Shown: positions 44,664 through 56,464 of the stretch, one piece after another
How positions within the stretch are numbered: position 1 is the stretch's first letter
How the letters are laid out: every line of letters begins with the position of its first letter
Source of the DNA: Garcia nutans
Lineage: Eukaryota > Streptophyta > Magnoliopsida > Malpighiales > Euphorbiaceae
Length of the DNA stretch: 64,000 bases
Direction: 5' to 3'
NCBI GenBank assembly: GCA_947685225.1
Contig: CANTUV010000024.1
Coordinates: 12,790,001 to 12,854,000 of the forward strand
The notes under the pieces: generated by a model
Told to the model about the DNA's origin: nothing
What the model saw: only the letters and a program-made list of their open reading frames with translations
Databases searched by the model: none
Made by a program: the position numbers and the translations under genes

Positions 44664-46474
44664 ATGACGTCTCAATCACGTTAGTCCATAGAAGGTAGTG
44701 CTGAGAGTGTAGCTCCTGATGAGGGCAGAGATGAAGCTAGGGTTGAGAGAGCTAGAGAGGCACCTGCTCCTGTGCCAGAGAGAACAGCTGCTGATGAGAT
44801 TTCACTGGTTTGGTTACGACATATGGTAGAATTGTTGAGGCAAGCTCCAGTGCAGCAACCGCCACCACAACCACAGCCACAAGTACCAGTGAGACAGTAT
44901 GATAAATTGAGGAAGTTCAGAGCTGAGGATTTCTTTGGCACTACAGATCCTGCAGTAGCTAAGCAGTGGTTAGATAGAGTTTAGAGGGTATTCATCCAGC
45001 TGCAAGCTTCTGCTGAAAATTTTTTTGATTATGCTAAATCCCTTCTACAGAGAGATGCGTATGATTGGTGGAAGACGGTTCCACATGCGATGGATGATCC
45101 ACCGACCCTGACTTATGGTGATTTTTTGTGGGAGTTTGAGTAGAAGTATACTCCAAGGGAGTATAAAGATGCCAAGAAGATGGAGTTTCTGAATTTGAGA
45201 CAGGATAACCGGACAGTGACAGAGTATGAGATTGAGTATATCTGATTGAGTCATTATGCCGATGGAATGATTTCAGATGAGCTAGACCGGTGCAGGAGAT
45301 TTGAGGAGGGGTTGAGACCTTCTATTATGTGTATTGTTGCTGGTTCCCGGTACCAAGAGTTTTCTCAGTTGGTTACAGCTGCCAGAAGTGTTGAGAGAGC
45401 ATAGGGTATTGCAGCAGCTGCTACTGAGGGGGAGATTAGAGTTAGGAGATCCAAGTTTGAGGCAAGGTCTTCATCTATGAAGAGAGGCAAAGGAAGCTAT
45501 TTTTTGAAAATCATTAGGAGCTAGAGGCAGTCTGGTAGGTCAGTTCAGTATCAGAGGCAGAGATTGAGACCTACAGTTTCTGTAGCTAGTGCTCTGACTC
45601 CAGTGGTGCATAGGTCTATTCCACCTAAATGTGTCCATTGTGGTAGGGCACATGGGGGTGCTTGCTGGAAAACGGGTGGACCAAGAGTGTGTTTTAGATG
45701 TGGGTCACCAGATCATTTCATCAAAGATTGCCCTGAGCTATCGAAAGATAGACAAACTAATATTGCAGCTTCTCGACCCAGTGTTAGAGGAGGTCGAGGG
45801 GGCAGAGGTTTTAGTAGAGGTGGTCGACCTGGGATTAGTTAGAGAGGAGGCTCTACATTCGGAGGCAGTAGACCAGATGAGCCTGGGCCATCTCAGCTAG
45901 TTTATGTGATGCAGAGGCAGCCAGATGCTTCAGCTGTCATTGCGGGTACATTTTCTTTATTTGGCATTTCAATTCTTGCTCTAATAGATCCTGGATCCAT
46001 GTATTCATACATAAGTGCATCTATCTTACTTATGACTGAATTGCATTCAAGGTTCCTAGGATTTGATGTCTTGGTGACAAATCCTTTAGGGCATAGCGTG
46101 GTAGTTAGCAAGGTGCACCGAGATAGTTCGGTTGTGGTACAAGATGAGGAATTCCTTGGGGATTTGATTGAGATGCCTTTCAAGGAATATGACCTGATTT
46201 TAGGCATGGATTGGTTATCAAAGCATGGAGCTATGGTAAACTGTCAGAAGAAGTGTGTTGCTCTAAGAACCTGTGATGGTAGAAGTGTTATGGTATCTAG
46301 TGAGCAGAGACATCTTTCACCCTTATTTGTTTTAGCTGTTGCAGCTAGGAGGATGATTCGAAAAGGGTGTGATGCTTATCTTGCTCATGTGGTAGATACC
46401 AGAGTAGTGGGTTCTTAGCTTGATAGTATACCCATAGTTGCTGAATTTCCAGATGTTTTTCCTGAGGAGTTGCC
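44664..46474 (+). pseudogene. Element O gag and protease, truncated
   Basis: Start atg at 44664, TAG at 44682-44684 (CAG in Q). Capsid readable through 44772-45400 with DWW near 45062 and EFLNLRQDNRTVTEYE near 45184. The zinc knuckle CFRCGSPDHFIKDC is at about 45690-45732, and the protease LIDPGSMYSYIS at about 45980-46015 lies within a clean 170-codon frame 45906-46418. Stops at 44982, 45141, 45242, 45840 and 46416 are mostly CAG/CGG changes. The protein runs to PDVFPEELP and is cut at about 46474, where sequence turns into the minus-strand gag of another element. RT, integrase and 3' LTR of O are not in this window. Confidence 0.87.
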
Positions 46475-46632
46475 CATGAAGACACACCCGGCGGAACCTC
46501 ATCAGCAGCTGATCTCCCTGGCACAGGAGCAGGTGCCTCACTAGCTCTCTCAACCCTAGCTCCATCTCTACCCTCTTCAAGAGCTACACTCTCAGCACTA
46601 CCTTCTATAGACTGACGTGACTGAGACACCAT
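46475..46632 (-). pseudogene. Extra gag start (element P) left of the 3' LTR of Q
   Basis: The first about 47 codons of gag on the minus strand (start codon at 46630-46632, MVSQSRQSIEGSAES). Homology to gag stops near 46492 (DEVPPG); about 18 bp up to the junction with O match neither element clearly. The fragment plus its PBS lie beyond the 3' LTR, where host flank should be. Confidence 0.85.
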
Positions 46633-46785
46633 CACTACCTATATCTGCAAACACAGCAGAATATACTTCATTAAAGATCAGAGACTGCCAACACCAAAGC
46701 ATGTATCTTATTCAAAAATCATATTTTAAAATAAAAAATTTTCTTTTTCCTTATAATTTACCTAGGTTGAGAATCTCAAACCTAG

Positions 46786-46797
46786 GCTCTGATACCA
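46786..46797 (-). other. Primer-binding site of element P
   Basis: Minus strand tggtatcagagc, exact iMet primer, seven bases from the LTR end at 46805. Confidence 0.9.
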
Positions 46798-47471
46798 AAA
46801 CAATTGTAACACCCCTATACCCCGTATACGCACACTACTACAATCATAATATACGTATACTGAATATAGGAATGTCACAGTGTACTAATCAAACAAATTA
46901 TTCCTTTATACAATAATATGAGCAAATTTAAACATTTAAGTTATATCATAAAACACAATAGATAAAAATGTTCATTTAATACAGCGGAAAATATAGTTGT
47001 ATTGACAAATACATAAACATCAAAATCAAATTTTACAAAACATAACATTTATACATGTTTGGCAGTTCGTCTTTGATCTTTAAGCCCACTATCAACATGT
47101 AACACTCCTATATCCCGTATATGTACACAGCATGCTTATACGATCGTAATATACGTATACTGAATATAGCAAATGCCACAGTTTAAAAATACACAGGTCA
47201 TATCTCGAAAAAGAAATAAAACAAATATCAACCGTTTAAAAGAAATTCATAAAATATAATAGATGAAAACATTTATTAATACACAGCGGAAGTTATAATA
47301 AATACTTACAAGTACAAATACATAAAAATTTGAAATTTACAAAACATAGAATATATATATACATGATTGGCAGCTTGACTCTCTTATCTTTAAGCTCTAG
47401 TCCAACTCTTCAAGCATAAACTCAACTAGGTCTAGAATAATCTTCTGTCTCAACCCTATCAACTCTATCAC

Positions 47472-47511
47472 CTGCGCAATGAACCACAATCGCGCTGAGC
47501 CAACAACTCAG
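47472..47511 (-). promoter_or_regulatory. Double hairpin, LTR E
   Basis: Minus strand ctgag-ttgttgg-ctcag: the second and fourth positions of the stem are G-C-type where other copies have A-T, on both arms. Then gcgcgat with attgcgc (one mismatch) and cag. Confidence 0.58.
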
Positions 47512-48381
47512 TAGTACAAACCATAATGATACTATGCAATGTCAATATTAATGTCATACATTCAACCAATAAGGATCATACTTATAAATGTTACATTTCA
47601 TTATTACAATAATTATATCATCATCCATTATACTCATTCAACATAGACACCTATGGGCCCAACAAGTATTTAATATGATATTCAAAGTTCAGAGTTACTG
47701 CTTTGGTTCATAATCATAATAATCAAGCCCGTAGGCAACATATATATATATCTCTATCCATGGATAGTGTAACAGACCCAGTCTCTTGGACCATCAACTC
47801 AACAAGCTTGAGGAGATCCTCAACCTGGCAAGACTGTTACTTGTAACAGACCCAGCCTCTTGGACCATCAACCCGACTAAATCGAGGAGATCCTCAACCC
47901 GGCAAGACTGTTACCTTTCATATATCTCATATTCATAATTCACATAATGTAATAGACCCAGTCTCTTGGACCTCAATTCAATTCAAATTGAAGAGATCCT
48001 CAACCCGGCAAGACTGTTACCATTCATTTTATAGGCATCCCTCCAAACCCATAACTCTGAAATTGAATAACTTATTAAACATACAATTATTTCATTAATC
48101 TCTTTATCATTCTCTTTCTCAATTTGTATCTCATAATCAAATAGGCAATCATGCCTCAATAATTTCATTTGTACAACCATGGCCAACAACAATGGCTTCA
48201 TTATATGTCCATTTACATCAAAGCAATTCATCATTATATTTCCATTTACACCAAAGCAATTCATCATTATACATATAGTACATTTCACAAGATTCACAAT
48301 GTGCAAAACATAACATTATTCATATATATCAACAATGGCATATCAAATGAATGTATGCAACAATGCAAGGTTTGTACTTAC

Positions 48382-48469
48382 ATCAAAAGCAATCCACACA
48401 ACTCTAAACACTTTCTCTTTCCAAAAGTCCTTCACCAAATGAATTAAGGCAATTCACTTTCTTCACAAC
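48382..48469 (-). other. Exon-like leader block, LTR E (88 nt)
   Basis: On the minus strand it begins gttgtgaagaaagtgaattg after 'tttag' and is followed by gtaagt (48376-48381). The donor-like gtaagt of the first block is at 49012-49017. Confidence 0.55.
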
Positions 48470-49533
48470 CTAAACCAAAACAATGATGAACCACATCAAT
48501 TCCAATACAATCAATCACTTAATAACCTCATACTAGACCCATAGATCACCATTACAAACCAACAACTCAACCTCAAAGCCCACGGTCGTGGCCACTCAAG
48601 ACCCCCACGGGTGTGGGTTAAAGAATGCTTCTGCCCAAAATTATTCAACCCCCCACGGCCATGGCATCAAAGGGCCATGGGCGTGGCATCCAAGATGCTA
48701 CTGCCTCCCACCAAAACATGTATTCCAAGCTTCTAACTCCATCAAACCCAAAAATCATGAAGACTAACAAAAATAATAAACCAAACTTAACATTAACAAC
48801 ACTTACCAACTCAAAATCCTAATACAATTTCAACACAAACACTTTCAAAACCAACATCAACTTAACTTACTTCCTTCAAACCAAAACCAACACCATAATT
48901 AATAAAATCAAACATACTCCAACATACTACAACCAACACACCCCTATTATCAAACATCAACAATCAAACTCATATACCACTTCAAATAAACAAGAGAAAT
49001 CAAGAGAGAGAACTTACCAAAATAATAAAACTTCTTGGACTTTCACTTAATCACTTGAAAACTCCTTCAATTTTGAGCTTGAACATCAAAACATACTCTT
49101 GCTCTCTCTTGATTTGGGTGGCCGGCCAACAATGGAGAAAGGAAAGAAGAAGAAATGAAGAAAAGTCAAAATTCTCTTCTCTTTAAATCTCCACCAAGCA
49201 ATTCAAAATGAAAATTACTTAAATACCCCCTTTATAAATTCTAACTCCCTTATATTCACTTGTCCCTTTTAGTAATTTCACAATTCACAAATTAAATATC
49301 TTCTTCCCTTGACCCACCATTTTGACTAGTATATATGCTATATTTATTGCCATATATACAACATATACATTCCCTCTAAACAATCTTTTCCTTTCCAATA
49401 ACACATATACATATGATTCAAATAAAACAACCATCATCTCAAAACTTCTAGGCACACTTTTGGGATATTACACAACACTCCAGAATCTAGACTCGACTCG
49501 GTCTAGATGAACTCTCTAGTTCTACCCTGTCAC

Positions 49534-49573
49534 CTGCGCGATGAATCACAATCGCGCTAAGCCAACGGCTTAG
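49534..49573 (-). promoter_or_regulatory. Double hairpin, LTR of P/Q
   Basis: Minus strand ctaagccgttggcttag with gcgcgat...atcgcgc, same bases as the 3' LTR of A apart from the second loop. Confidence 0.62.
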
Positions 49574-50580
49574 TGGTACAAACCACAATAACAATATGTT
49601 TCAATGCAATGCCAATGTCACACATTTCAACCATAAAGACAATATTCATAGATGATATATTAATATTTCTCCATAACACTACATTTCATCATCTTATTCA
49701 ATTCTTTCACCATTCATGAATCACATTGAAACAAAGACAAGCATGGGCCCAAAAGACACTAATATGCCATTCAACTTTCAGAGTTAATATTTGGTTCAAT
49801 TATCACATTTATCATTATCATTATCCCAACTAGGCTTCAAGGATTAGGTTCAACTAAGCTTCAAGGGGAACAAAGCATGCTAAGTATCAACCCAACTTGG
49901 CTTCAAGAACCAAACCCAACCTAGCTTCAAGGGTTGTAACATCTCAACTAGGCTTCAAGGACTAGACCCAACCAAGCTTCAAGGGGAGTTAAGCATGCTA
50001 AACTTCAACCCAACTTGGCTTCAAGGATCAAGCCCAACCTAGCTTCAAGAGATTGTTACCATTAGGCATGCCACCAACAACAAAACTCTGAAAATGGAAT
50101 AACACATTAGACACACAATTCATTCATTATCTCATTATCAATTTCATTCTCATTTTCTCATCATCGTTTAGGCAACCATGCCTCAATTATCTCATTTGCA
50201 TCATTATAGCCAACAACAATGGCTTCACATCTCATCAATAGAGCATACATAACCAATTGCATTGGACATATATTTTAAATTCATCATCATCTAGGCAAAC
50301 ATGCCCCACTTATTTCATTTGAATCATTATAGCCAACCACAATGGCATCACATCTCATCATATCTCAAGTCACATTAAAGCAATTCATCATTAAAGTATT
50401 CATCATATCCAATTGCATTGCACATACATATGAATGATCATCATATCTTTCACATTATACAAATCATAACATTAATCAAATTGTATTAACAATATAGTAA
50501 ATTACTTAACACATTTACAACCAAATGTGTTGAGTCTCAAAATCATGTAAATGTATGCAACCATGTAAGTTTGTACTTAC

Positions 50581-50666
50581 CTCAAGAGCAACTCACACCA
50601 ATCTATACACTTCCTCTTCCAAGAATTCTCAACACTTAGGTTAGGGCAACTCAACCTCTTCACAAC
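50581..50666 (-). other. Exon-like leader block, LTR of P/Q (86 nt)
   Basis: Minus strand gttgtgaagaggttgagttg... ending cttgag, then gtaagt at 50575-50580; preceded by 'attag'. Confidence 0.55.
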
Positions 50667-50792
50667 CTAATCCAAAAGGAATAATACACACTTATTTATA
50701 AATACATGAATTCCAATGCAATTATTCACCTATTAGTCTCATACTAGACCCATAGATCACAAATTACAAACCAAAACCACTATCTAGGACCC

Positions 50793-50898
50793 CACGGTCG
50801 TGGCCTCACAATCCCACGGTCGTGGCCTCACAAACCCCCACGGTCGTGGGTTAGCAAATGAATCTGTCCAATTTGCTCAACACCCCCACGGTCGTGGC
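50793..50898. repeat. Four ccacggtcgtgg palindromes
   Basis: The near-palindrome ccacg-gt-cgtgg occurs four times with irregular spacing. Degenerate relatives occur in LTR E at about 48580-48690 (ccacgggtgtgg, ccacggccatgg). Confidence 0.8.
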
Positions 50899-51649
50899 AT
50901 CCAAAATGCTTCTATTTCGGACCAAACTCATATATTCTATGCTTCCAACTTCAATAAACACAAACACATAGAAAATCTAAGATAATAATTTGATCAAACT
51001 TACAACATACATCAATTATCAATTCACAACTCTTACTCTTCCAACACCAACCTAATTCCTTTTCTTCAATTTAACCCCCAAAATCAAAATCAATTAAACC
51101 CAACACTCTCAAACACACCACAGTCAAACATATTCATGCTCTTAATAATCCAACACCAAACTCAAATAAAACTTAAAATAAAACAAGAGAATCAAGAGAA
51201 AACTTACCAAAGTTAATGAAGTTTCTTAAATTTCCACTTGATTACTTGAAATCTCCTTCAATTTTAAGCTTGGAAAAATCAAAAACTCACTTTCTCTCTA
51301 TTGCTTTGTGATGCCTGGCCAACCAAAGAAAAAAGAAGAAAATGAAGAAGAAAAAGAGACAAAGTCAAACTCTTATTCTCCACTTAAACCTCCACCAAGA
51401 AAATAATATTAAAATAATTTAAAATATCCTCTTCCACTCACTTAATTTTCCATTTTCCACTAATTAATTAATTCAATTATTTCTTCTTTTGACCATATAA
51501 TAATTTGACTTGTATATGTTATATATATCACCATATATATAACATATACACTCTCTCTTTACTTCTTTTCTCTTTCCATTAAACATATTATTTAAATCCA
51601 CATACAACAATAATACCAAAACTTTTAGGGTATCCTTTGGGATATTACA

Positions 51650-51665
51650 ATTCTCCCCCTTTAAA
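51650..51665 (-). other. Polypurine tract of element Q
   Basis: Minus strand tttaaagggggagaat directly before tgtaatatccc. Confidence 0.88.
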
Positions 51666-51695
51666 AAGAAATTTCATCCTCGAAATTACTTGATA

Positions 51696-51980
51696 TCAAG
51701 TCTGAAACAATTGAGGATACTGATCTCGCATCGCTTGCTCACTCTCCCAAGTTGCCTCTTCCTTTGCATGATTCTTCCAAAGAACCTTCACAAGTGGCAC
51801 TTTCTTATTCCTTAACTCTTTCACCTCATGTGCCAAAATAGCAACTGTTTCTTCTTCAAATGTTAGATCCGAACTCACCTCAATAGATTCAACTGGTAAA
51901 ACATGAGATGGATCTGATCTATACCTCCATAATATAGAAACATGGAAGACATTATGGATTCTATCCAACTCAGGCGGCAA
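51696..51980 (-). pseudogene. Element Q integrase tail and chromodomain
   Basis: 94 codons in a frame shifted from the integrase: LDRIHNVFHVSILWRYRSDP, an acidic linker, then KVLWKNHAKEEATWESEQAM and YPQLFQT stop. The aromatic and acidic positions typical of a chromodomain are visible. A shift near 52000-52020 separates it from the core. Confidence 0.87.
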
Positions 51981-52020
51981 AGCGAGTCGATAAGCAACTG
52001 GTCCAACTCTTTCTAATATC

Positions 52021-52857
52021 TCATAAGGTCCAATAAAATGAGGACTTAACTTTCCTTTGCGACCAAATCTCCCAAGGAGACACTTTCAAAAATACTTTAT
52101 CACCAACATCAAACTCTATATCTCTCCTCTTCAAATCTGAATAATATTTCTGCCGATCTGAAGCTGCTTTCAACCGATCCCGAATCATCTTCACTTTCTC
52201 TTCCGTTTCTTTAATCAAATCAGGACCAACCAATTTGCCTTTTCCAACTTTATTCCAACATAGAGGAGTCCTACATTTTCTACCATACAATGCCTCAAAC
52301 GGTGCCATTCCAATACTGGATTGATGACTGTTGTTGTAAGCAAATTCCACAAGTGGCAAAAATCTGTCCCAACTTCCAGAGAAATCAATGACACAGCTTC
52401 TCAACATATCCTCTATAATCTGTATCACTCTCTCTGACTGCCCATCTGTCTGCGGATGAAAAGTAGTGCTAAAGTGCAATCAAGAACCCAAAGCACCATG
52501 TAATCTCTTCTAAAACCTCAAAGTAAACCGGGGATCTCGATCAGATACCAAAGAAATTGGAACTCCATGTAACTTCACTATCTCACTGATATACAGCTCA
52601 GCTAACTTCTCCAATGAGTAGTCCATTCGAACTGGAAGAAAATGAGCTGTCTTTGTCAACCGATCAACAATCACCCAAATAGCATCATGCTTCTTCTGAG
52701 TCAATGGCAAACCAGACACAAAATCCATTGTCACACGTTCCCATTTCCATTCAGGCACTGATAAAGGTTGAAGTAACCCTGTTGGAACTTGGTGCTCAGC
52801 TTTCTCCTTCTGACAAGTGAGACACTTGGATACATATTCCGCAATGTCCCTCTTCAT
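52021..52857 (-). pseudogene. Element Q integrase, zinc finger part and DDE core
   Basis: 52510-52857 reads KCLTCQKEKAEHQVPTGLLQ (C-x2-C of the zinc finger), TMDFVSGLPLTQKKHDAIWV, HFLPVRMDYSLEKLAELY and LVSDRDPRFTLRF. 52021-52479 continues with TFHPQTDGQSERVIQ, NNSHQSSIGMAPFEALYG and CRTPLCWN, then DLIKETEEKVKMIRDRLKAA. The Asp, Asp and Glu of the core are present (TMDF, SDRD, QSER). A frameshift and stop lie between the two parts at about 52480-52510, so the protein is broken only once or twice. Confidence 0.88.
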
Positions 52858-52972
52858 ACCTGATCACCCATAATGCTGTTTCAAATCCTGATACATCTTT
52901 GTACTCCTAGGGTGCATAGCAAAAACCGATTGGTGTGCTTCTTCCAAAATAATCTTTTTTAATCTAGCATCA

Positions 52973-53638
52973 TCAGGAACACAATCTATCCTTAAACCAA
53001 AGGCTACCATCACTTTTCACATGGAAATCTCGGCTCTCCCCCTTTTTGCAATCTGATATAACTTTCTGAATTTTCTCATCAGCCAATTGAGCCTCTTTAA
53101 TCTGATCCAACAACACCGGTCTCAAATGCAACTGAGCTAACAATGCACCATCATCACATGATTCAAAACTAGCATGCAACGCTCTCAACTCAACAAGCAA
53201 CGAGAGCGAATAAGCAGTCAAACTTGCCAAAGACTTCCGACTCAAGGCATCAGCAACAGCATTCGCCTTACCAGGATGATAATCAATCAAACAATCATAG
53301 TCTTTGATCAGCTCCAACCATCATCTTTGCCGAAGATTAAGCTCTTTCTGAACCCCCAAATATTTCAAACTCTTATGATCTATATAAATAAAACACCTCT
53401 CCCCATACAAGTAGTGTCGCCAAATCTTCAAAGCAAACACTATAGCTGCCAACTCTAAATCATGCGTCAGATAATTAAGCTCATGCGGCTTCAACTGCCG
53501 AGAAACATAAGCTATGACTTTACCCTCTTGCATCAAAACACAACCTAAACCATTATGTGAAGCATCACTGTAAATCATATATGGTTTATCTTCCACAGGC
53601 AATGTAAGAACAGGAGCTTGAGTCAACATCTCCTTCAA
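52973..53638 (-). pseudogene. Element Q RNase H and linker
   Basis: 53321-53638 reads MIYSDASHNGLGCVLMQEGK, SRQLKPHELNYLTHDLELAA and SLKYLGVQKELNLRQR, then a TGA (53318-53320) in place of the CGG of RRW. 52973-53317 continues ELIKDYDCLIDYHPGKANAV and ALSRKSLASLTAYSLSLL. RNase H removes the RNA from the RNA:DNA hybrid. Upstream it is separated from the RT by a TAG for CAG (FEQLK). Confidence 0.88.
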
Positions 53639-54961
53639 CTATTCAAAACTAATTTGACACTGATCTGTCCACACAAATTTAACTCCCTTCCTAAGTAATC
53701 TGGTGAGTGGAGTAGCTATCAAAGAAAAACCTTTCACAAACTGTCGATAATAGCCTGCCAAACCCAGAAAACTTCTAACTTCAGTTACAGACTTCTGTGG
53801 ACTCCAATTTATAATAGCTTTAACTTTACTCGGATCAACTCTTATACCATCTGCTAAAACTATATGACCGAGAAAAGTCACTTGATCAAGCCAAAACTCA
53901 CACTTCAACAACTTAGCATACAATTGCTTCTCTCTGAAAGTCTGCAACACAATCCGCAAATGCTTGTCATGCTCCTCTTCATTACGTGAATACACCAAAA
54001 TATCATCAATAAAGACTACCACAAACTGATCCAGATAGGGCCTAAACACCCTATTCATCAAATCCATGAAAGCTGCAGGTGCATTCGTCAACCCAAAAGG
54101 CATCACTAAGAACTCATAATGCCCATATCTTGTACGGAAAGCTGTCTTAGGAACATTTTCAGCTTTGACTCTCAACTGATGGTACCCTGATCTCAAATCA
54201 ATCTTGGAAAACACTGCTACTCCCTTTAATTGATCAAAGAGATCATCAATCCGAGGCAAAGGATACTTATTCTTGATAGTCACTTTGTTCAATTGCCTAT
54301 AATCAATGCACAACCTCAAAGTACCATCCTTCTTCTTTACAAACAAAACAGGAGCTCCCCACGGAGAAACACTAGGGCGAACAAACCCTTTATCCAACAA
54401 ATCCTGCAACTGCACCTTCAACTCTCTCAACTCAGCAGGTGCCATTCGATAAGGAGTAATAGAGATGGGAGTGGTACCAGGCAACAAATCGATACCAAAC
54501 TCAACCTCTCTCTCAGGGGGTAACCCTGGCAACTCCTTAGGAAACACATCTGAAAATTCCGCAACTGTGGGTATACTATCAAGTTGAGAACCCACTATTC
54601 TGGTATCCACCACATGAGCAAGATAAGCATCACACCCTTTTCTAATCAACTTCCTAGCTGCAAAAGCTGACACAAACAAGGATGCAAGTTGTCTCTGCTC
54701 ACTAGATACCATCACACTTCTACCATCACCAGTTCTCAAAGTAACACACTTCTTTTGACAATCTACCACAGCTCCATGCTTAGACAACCAATCCATACCT
54801 AAAATCAAATCATATTCCTTAAAAGGCATTTCAATCAAATCACCCAAAAATTTCTCACCTTGCACCACCACTGAACTATCACGATGTACCTTACTCACCA
54901 CAACACTATGTCCTAAAGGATTTGTCACCAAGACATCAAATCCTAAGGATTCAAAATGCAC
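53639..54961 (-). pseudogene. Element Q protease end and reverse transcriptase (440 codons open)
   Basis: One clean frame: VLVTNPLGHSVVVSKVHRDS (protease fold), ILGMDWLSKHG, then RT with PYRMAPAELRELKVQLQDLL, LFVKKKDGTLRLCIDYRQLN, FSKIDLRSGYHQLRVKAENV, YGHYEFLVMPFGLTNAPAAF, the catalytic FVVVFIDDILVYSRNEEEHD (about residues 320-339) and EVRSFLGLAGYYRQFVKGFS. The aspartic protease start is damaged: a deletion of about 30 nt after SYIS removes the ASILP region near 54962. It ends at a TAG in place of CAG. Confidence 0.9.
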
Positions 54962-55424
54962 TTATGTATGAATGAGTAGATCCTGGATCAATCAAAGAAA
55001 GAATTGAAATGCCAAATAAAGAAAATGTACCCGCAATAACTGCTGAAGCCTCTGGCTGCCTCTACATCAAATACACTCTCTGAGAAGACCTAGCCTCATC
55101 TGGCCTACTGCCTCCGAATGTAGAGCCTCCTCTCTGACTAAATCTAGGTCAACCGCCTCTACTGAAACCTCTGCCCCCTCGACCACCTCTGCTAAAACTA
55201 GGTCGAGAAGCTGCAGTATCAGTCTGTCTATCCTCCTGTAACTCAGGGCAATCTTTAACAAAATGAGCTGGTGACCCACATCTAAAGCATACTCTTGATC
55301 CACCCATCTTCCAACAAGCACCTCCATGTGTCCTACCATAATGAACACATATAGGTGGAGTAGATCTCTGAACCACTGGAGTCGGAGCACTCGCTACAGA
55401 AACTGTAGGTCTCGATCTCTGCCT
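54962..55424 (-). pseudogene. Element Q gag zinc knuckle to protease start, broken frames
   Basis: VCFRCGSPAHFVKDCPELQE lies at about 55243-55302 (CCHC), followed by the Gly/Arg-rich RGGRGGRGFSRGG. The protease motif is readable near 54965-55010 (SLIDPGSTHSYIS-like) before the deletion. A TAG at 55424-55426 replaces CAG between capsid and this part. Confidence 0.8.
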
Positions 55425-56312
55425 CTAATACTGAACTGACCTACCTGACTGCCTCAGGCTTCTACTGACTCTCGGAATAAAACTTCCTCGGCCTCTCTTC
55501 ATAGATGAAGACCCTGCCTCAAATTGGGATCTCCTAACTCTGGTCTCCTCCTCAGTAGCAACTGTTGCAATAGCTTGTGCTCTCTCAACACTTCTGGCTG
55601 CTACAACCAATTGAGCAAAATCCTGATATCGAGAACCAGCAACAATACACATAATAGAGGGCCTCAACCCCTCCTCAAATCTCGTACACCGGTCAATCTC
55701 ATAAAAAATAATCTCACCGGCATAGTGACTCAACCGGATGAACTCTACCTCATATTCTGTCACAGTCTGGTTATCTTGTCTCAAATTCAGAAATTCCATC
55801 TTTTTCACATCCTTATACTCCCTCGGGGTATATTTCTGCTCAAACTCCCTCAGAAAATCACTATAAGACAATGTAGGTGGATCATCCATGGCATGAGGAA
55901 CCATCTTCCACCAATCATAAGCATCTTTCTGCAATAAGGATCTAGCATAATCAAATTTCTCTTTAGGAGTAGCTTGCAACTGAATAAATACCCTCCGCAC
56001 TCTATCCAACCACTGCTCAGCTACTGCAGGATCTGTAGTGCCCAAGAAATCCTTAGCCCCATATTTTCTCAATTTATAATAATGCCTCACCGGCATTTGA
56101 GGCTGTGGTGGCGGTGGCGGCTGCACTGGAGCTCGCCTCAACAATTCTACCACATGCCGTAACCAACCCGGCAGAACCTCATCAGCAGCTGATCTCCCTG
56201 GCACAGGAGCAGGTGCCTCACTAGCTCTCTCAACCCTAGCTCCATCTCTACCCTCTTCAAGAGCTACACTCTCAGCACTACCTTCAATAGACTGACGTGA
56301 CTGAGATGCCAT
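55425..56312 (-). pseudogene. Element Q gag capsid (about 295 codons open)
   Basis: The start codon atg reads down from 56312; the codon before it is GTG, so the conserved MASQSRQSIEG start is chosen. Proline/glutamine tract APVQPPPPPQPQMPVRHYYK at about residues 90-109, then capsid FLGTTDPAVAEQWLDRVRRV, DWWKMVPHAMDDPPTLSYSD, YTPREYKDVKKMEFLNLRQ, EEGLRPSIMCIVAGSRYQDF. Ends at TAG after RSVQY where O and A read QRQR. The Retrotrans_gag core is undamaged in this copy. Confidence 0.88.
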
Positions 56313-56464
56313 CACTACCTATATCTGCAAACACAACAGAATATACCTCATCAAAGATCAGAGACTGCCAACACCAAAACATGTATCTTATTCAAAAATC
56401 ATATTTTAAAATCAAAATTTTCTTTTTCCTTACAATTTACCTAGGTTGAGAATCTCAAACCTAG

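Larger units (their letters stand above)
47098..49472 (-). mobile_element. Solo LTR E
   Basis: 2375 bp, tgtaacactcc...gggatattaca, with perfect caaca duplications at 47093-47097 and 49473-49477. The interrupted LTR rejoins to match 56484 onward of the 5' LTR of Q. No internal region. It has three gtaacag...ctgttac hairpin units (47769-48020), the exon-like block and the double hairpin, and a ggccggcc word at 49119-49126. Confidence 0.92.
46805..51649 (-). repeat. LTR shared by Q (as 3' LTR) and P (as 5' LTR), interrupted by E
   Basis: On the minus strand it starts tgtaatatccc (51649) and ends gggtgttaca (46805). PPT of Q lies upstream and PBS of P downstream, so the same LTR serves both. Net length without E (and one caaca) is about 2465 bp. 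It carries repeated ccacggtcgtgg words (50793-50898), 'cttcaagg' repeats (about 49829-50052), an exon-like block and the double hairpin. Confidence 0.9.
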
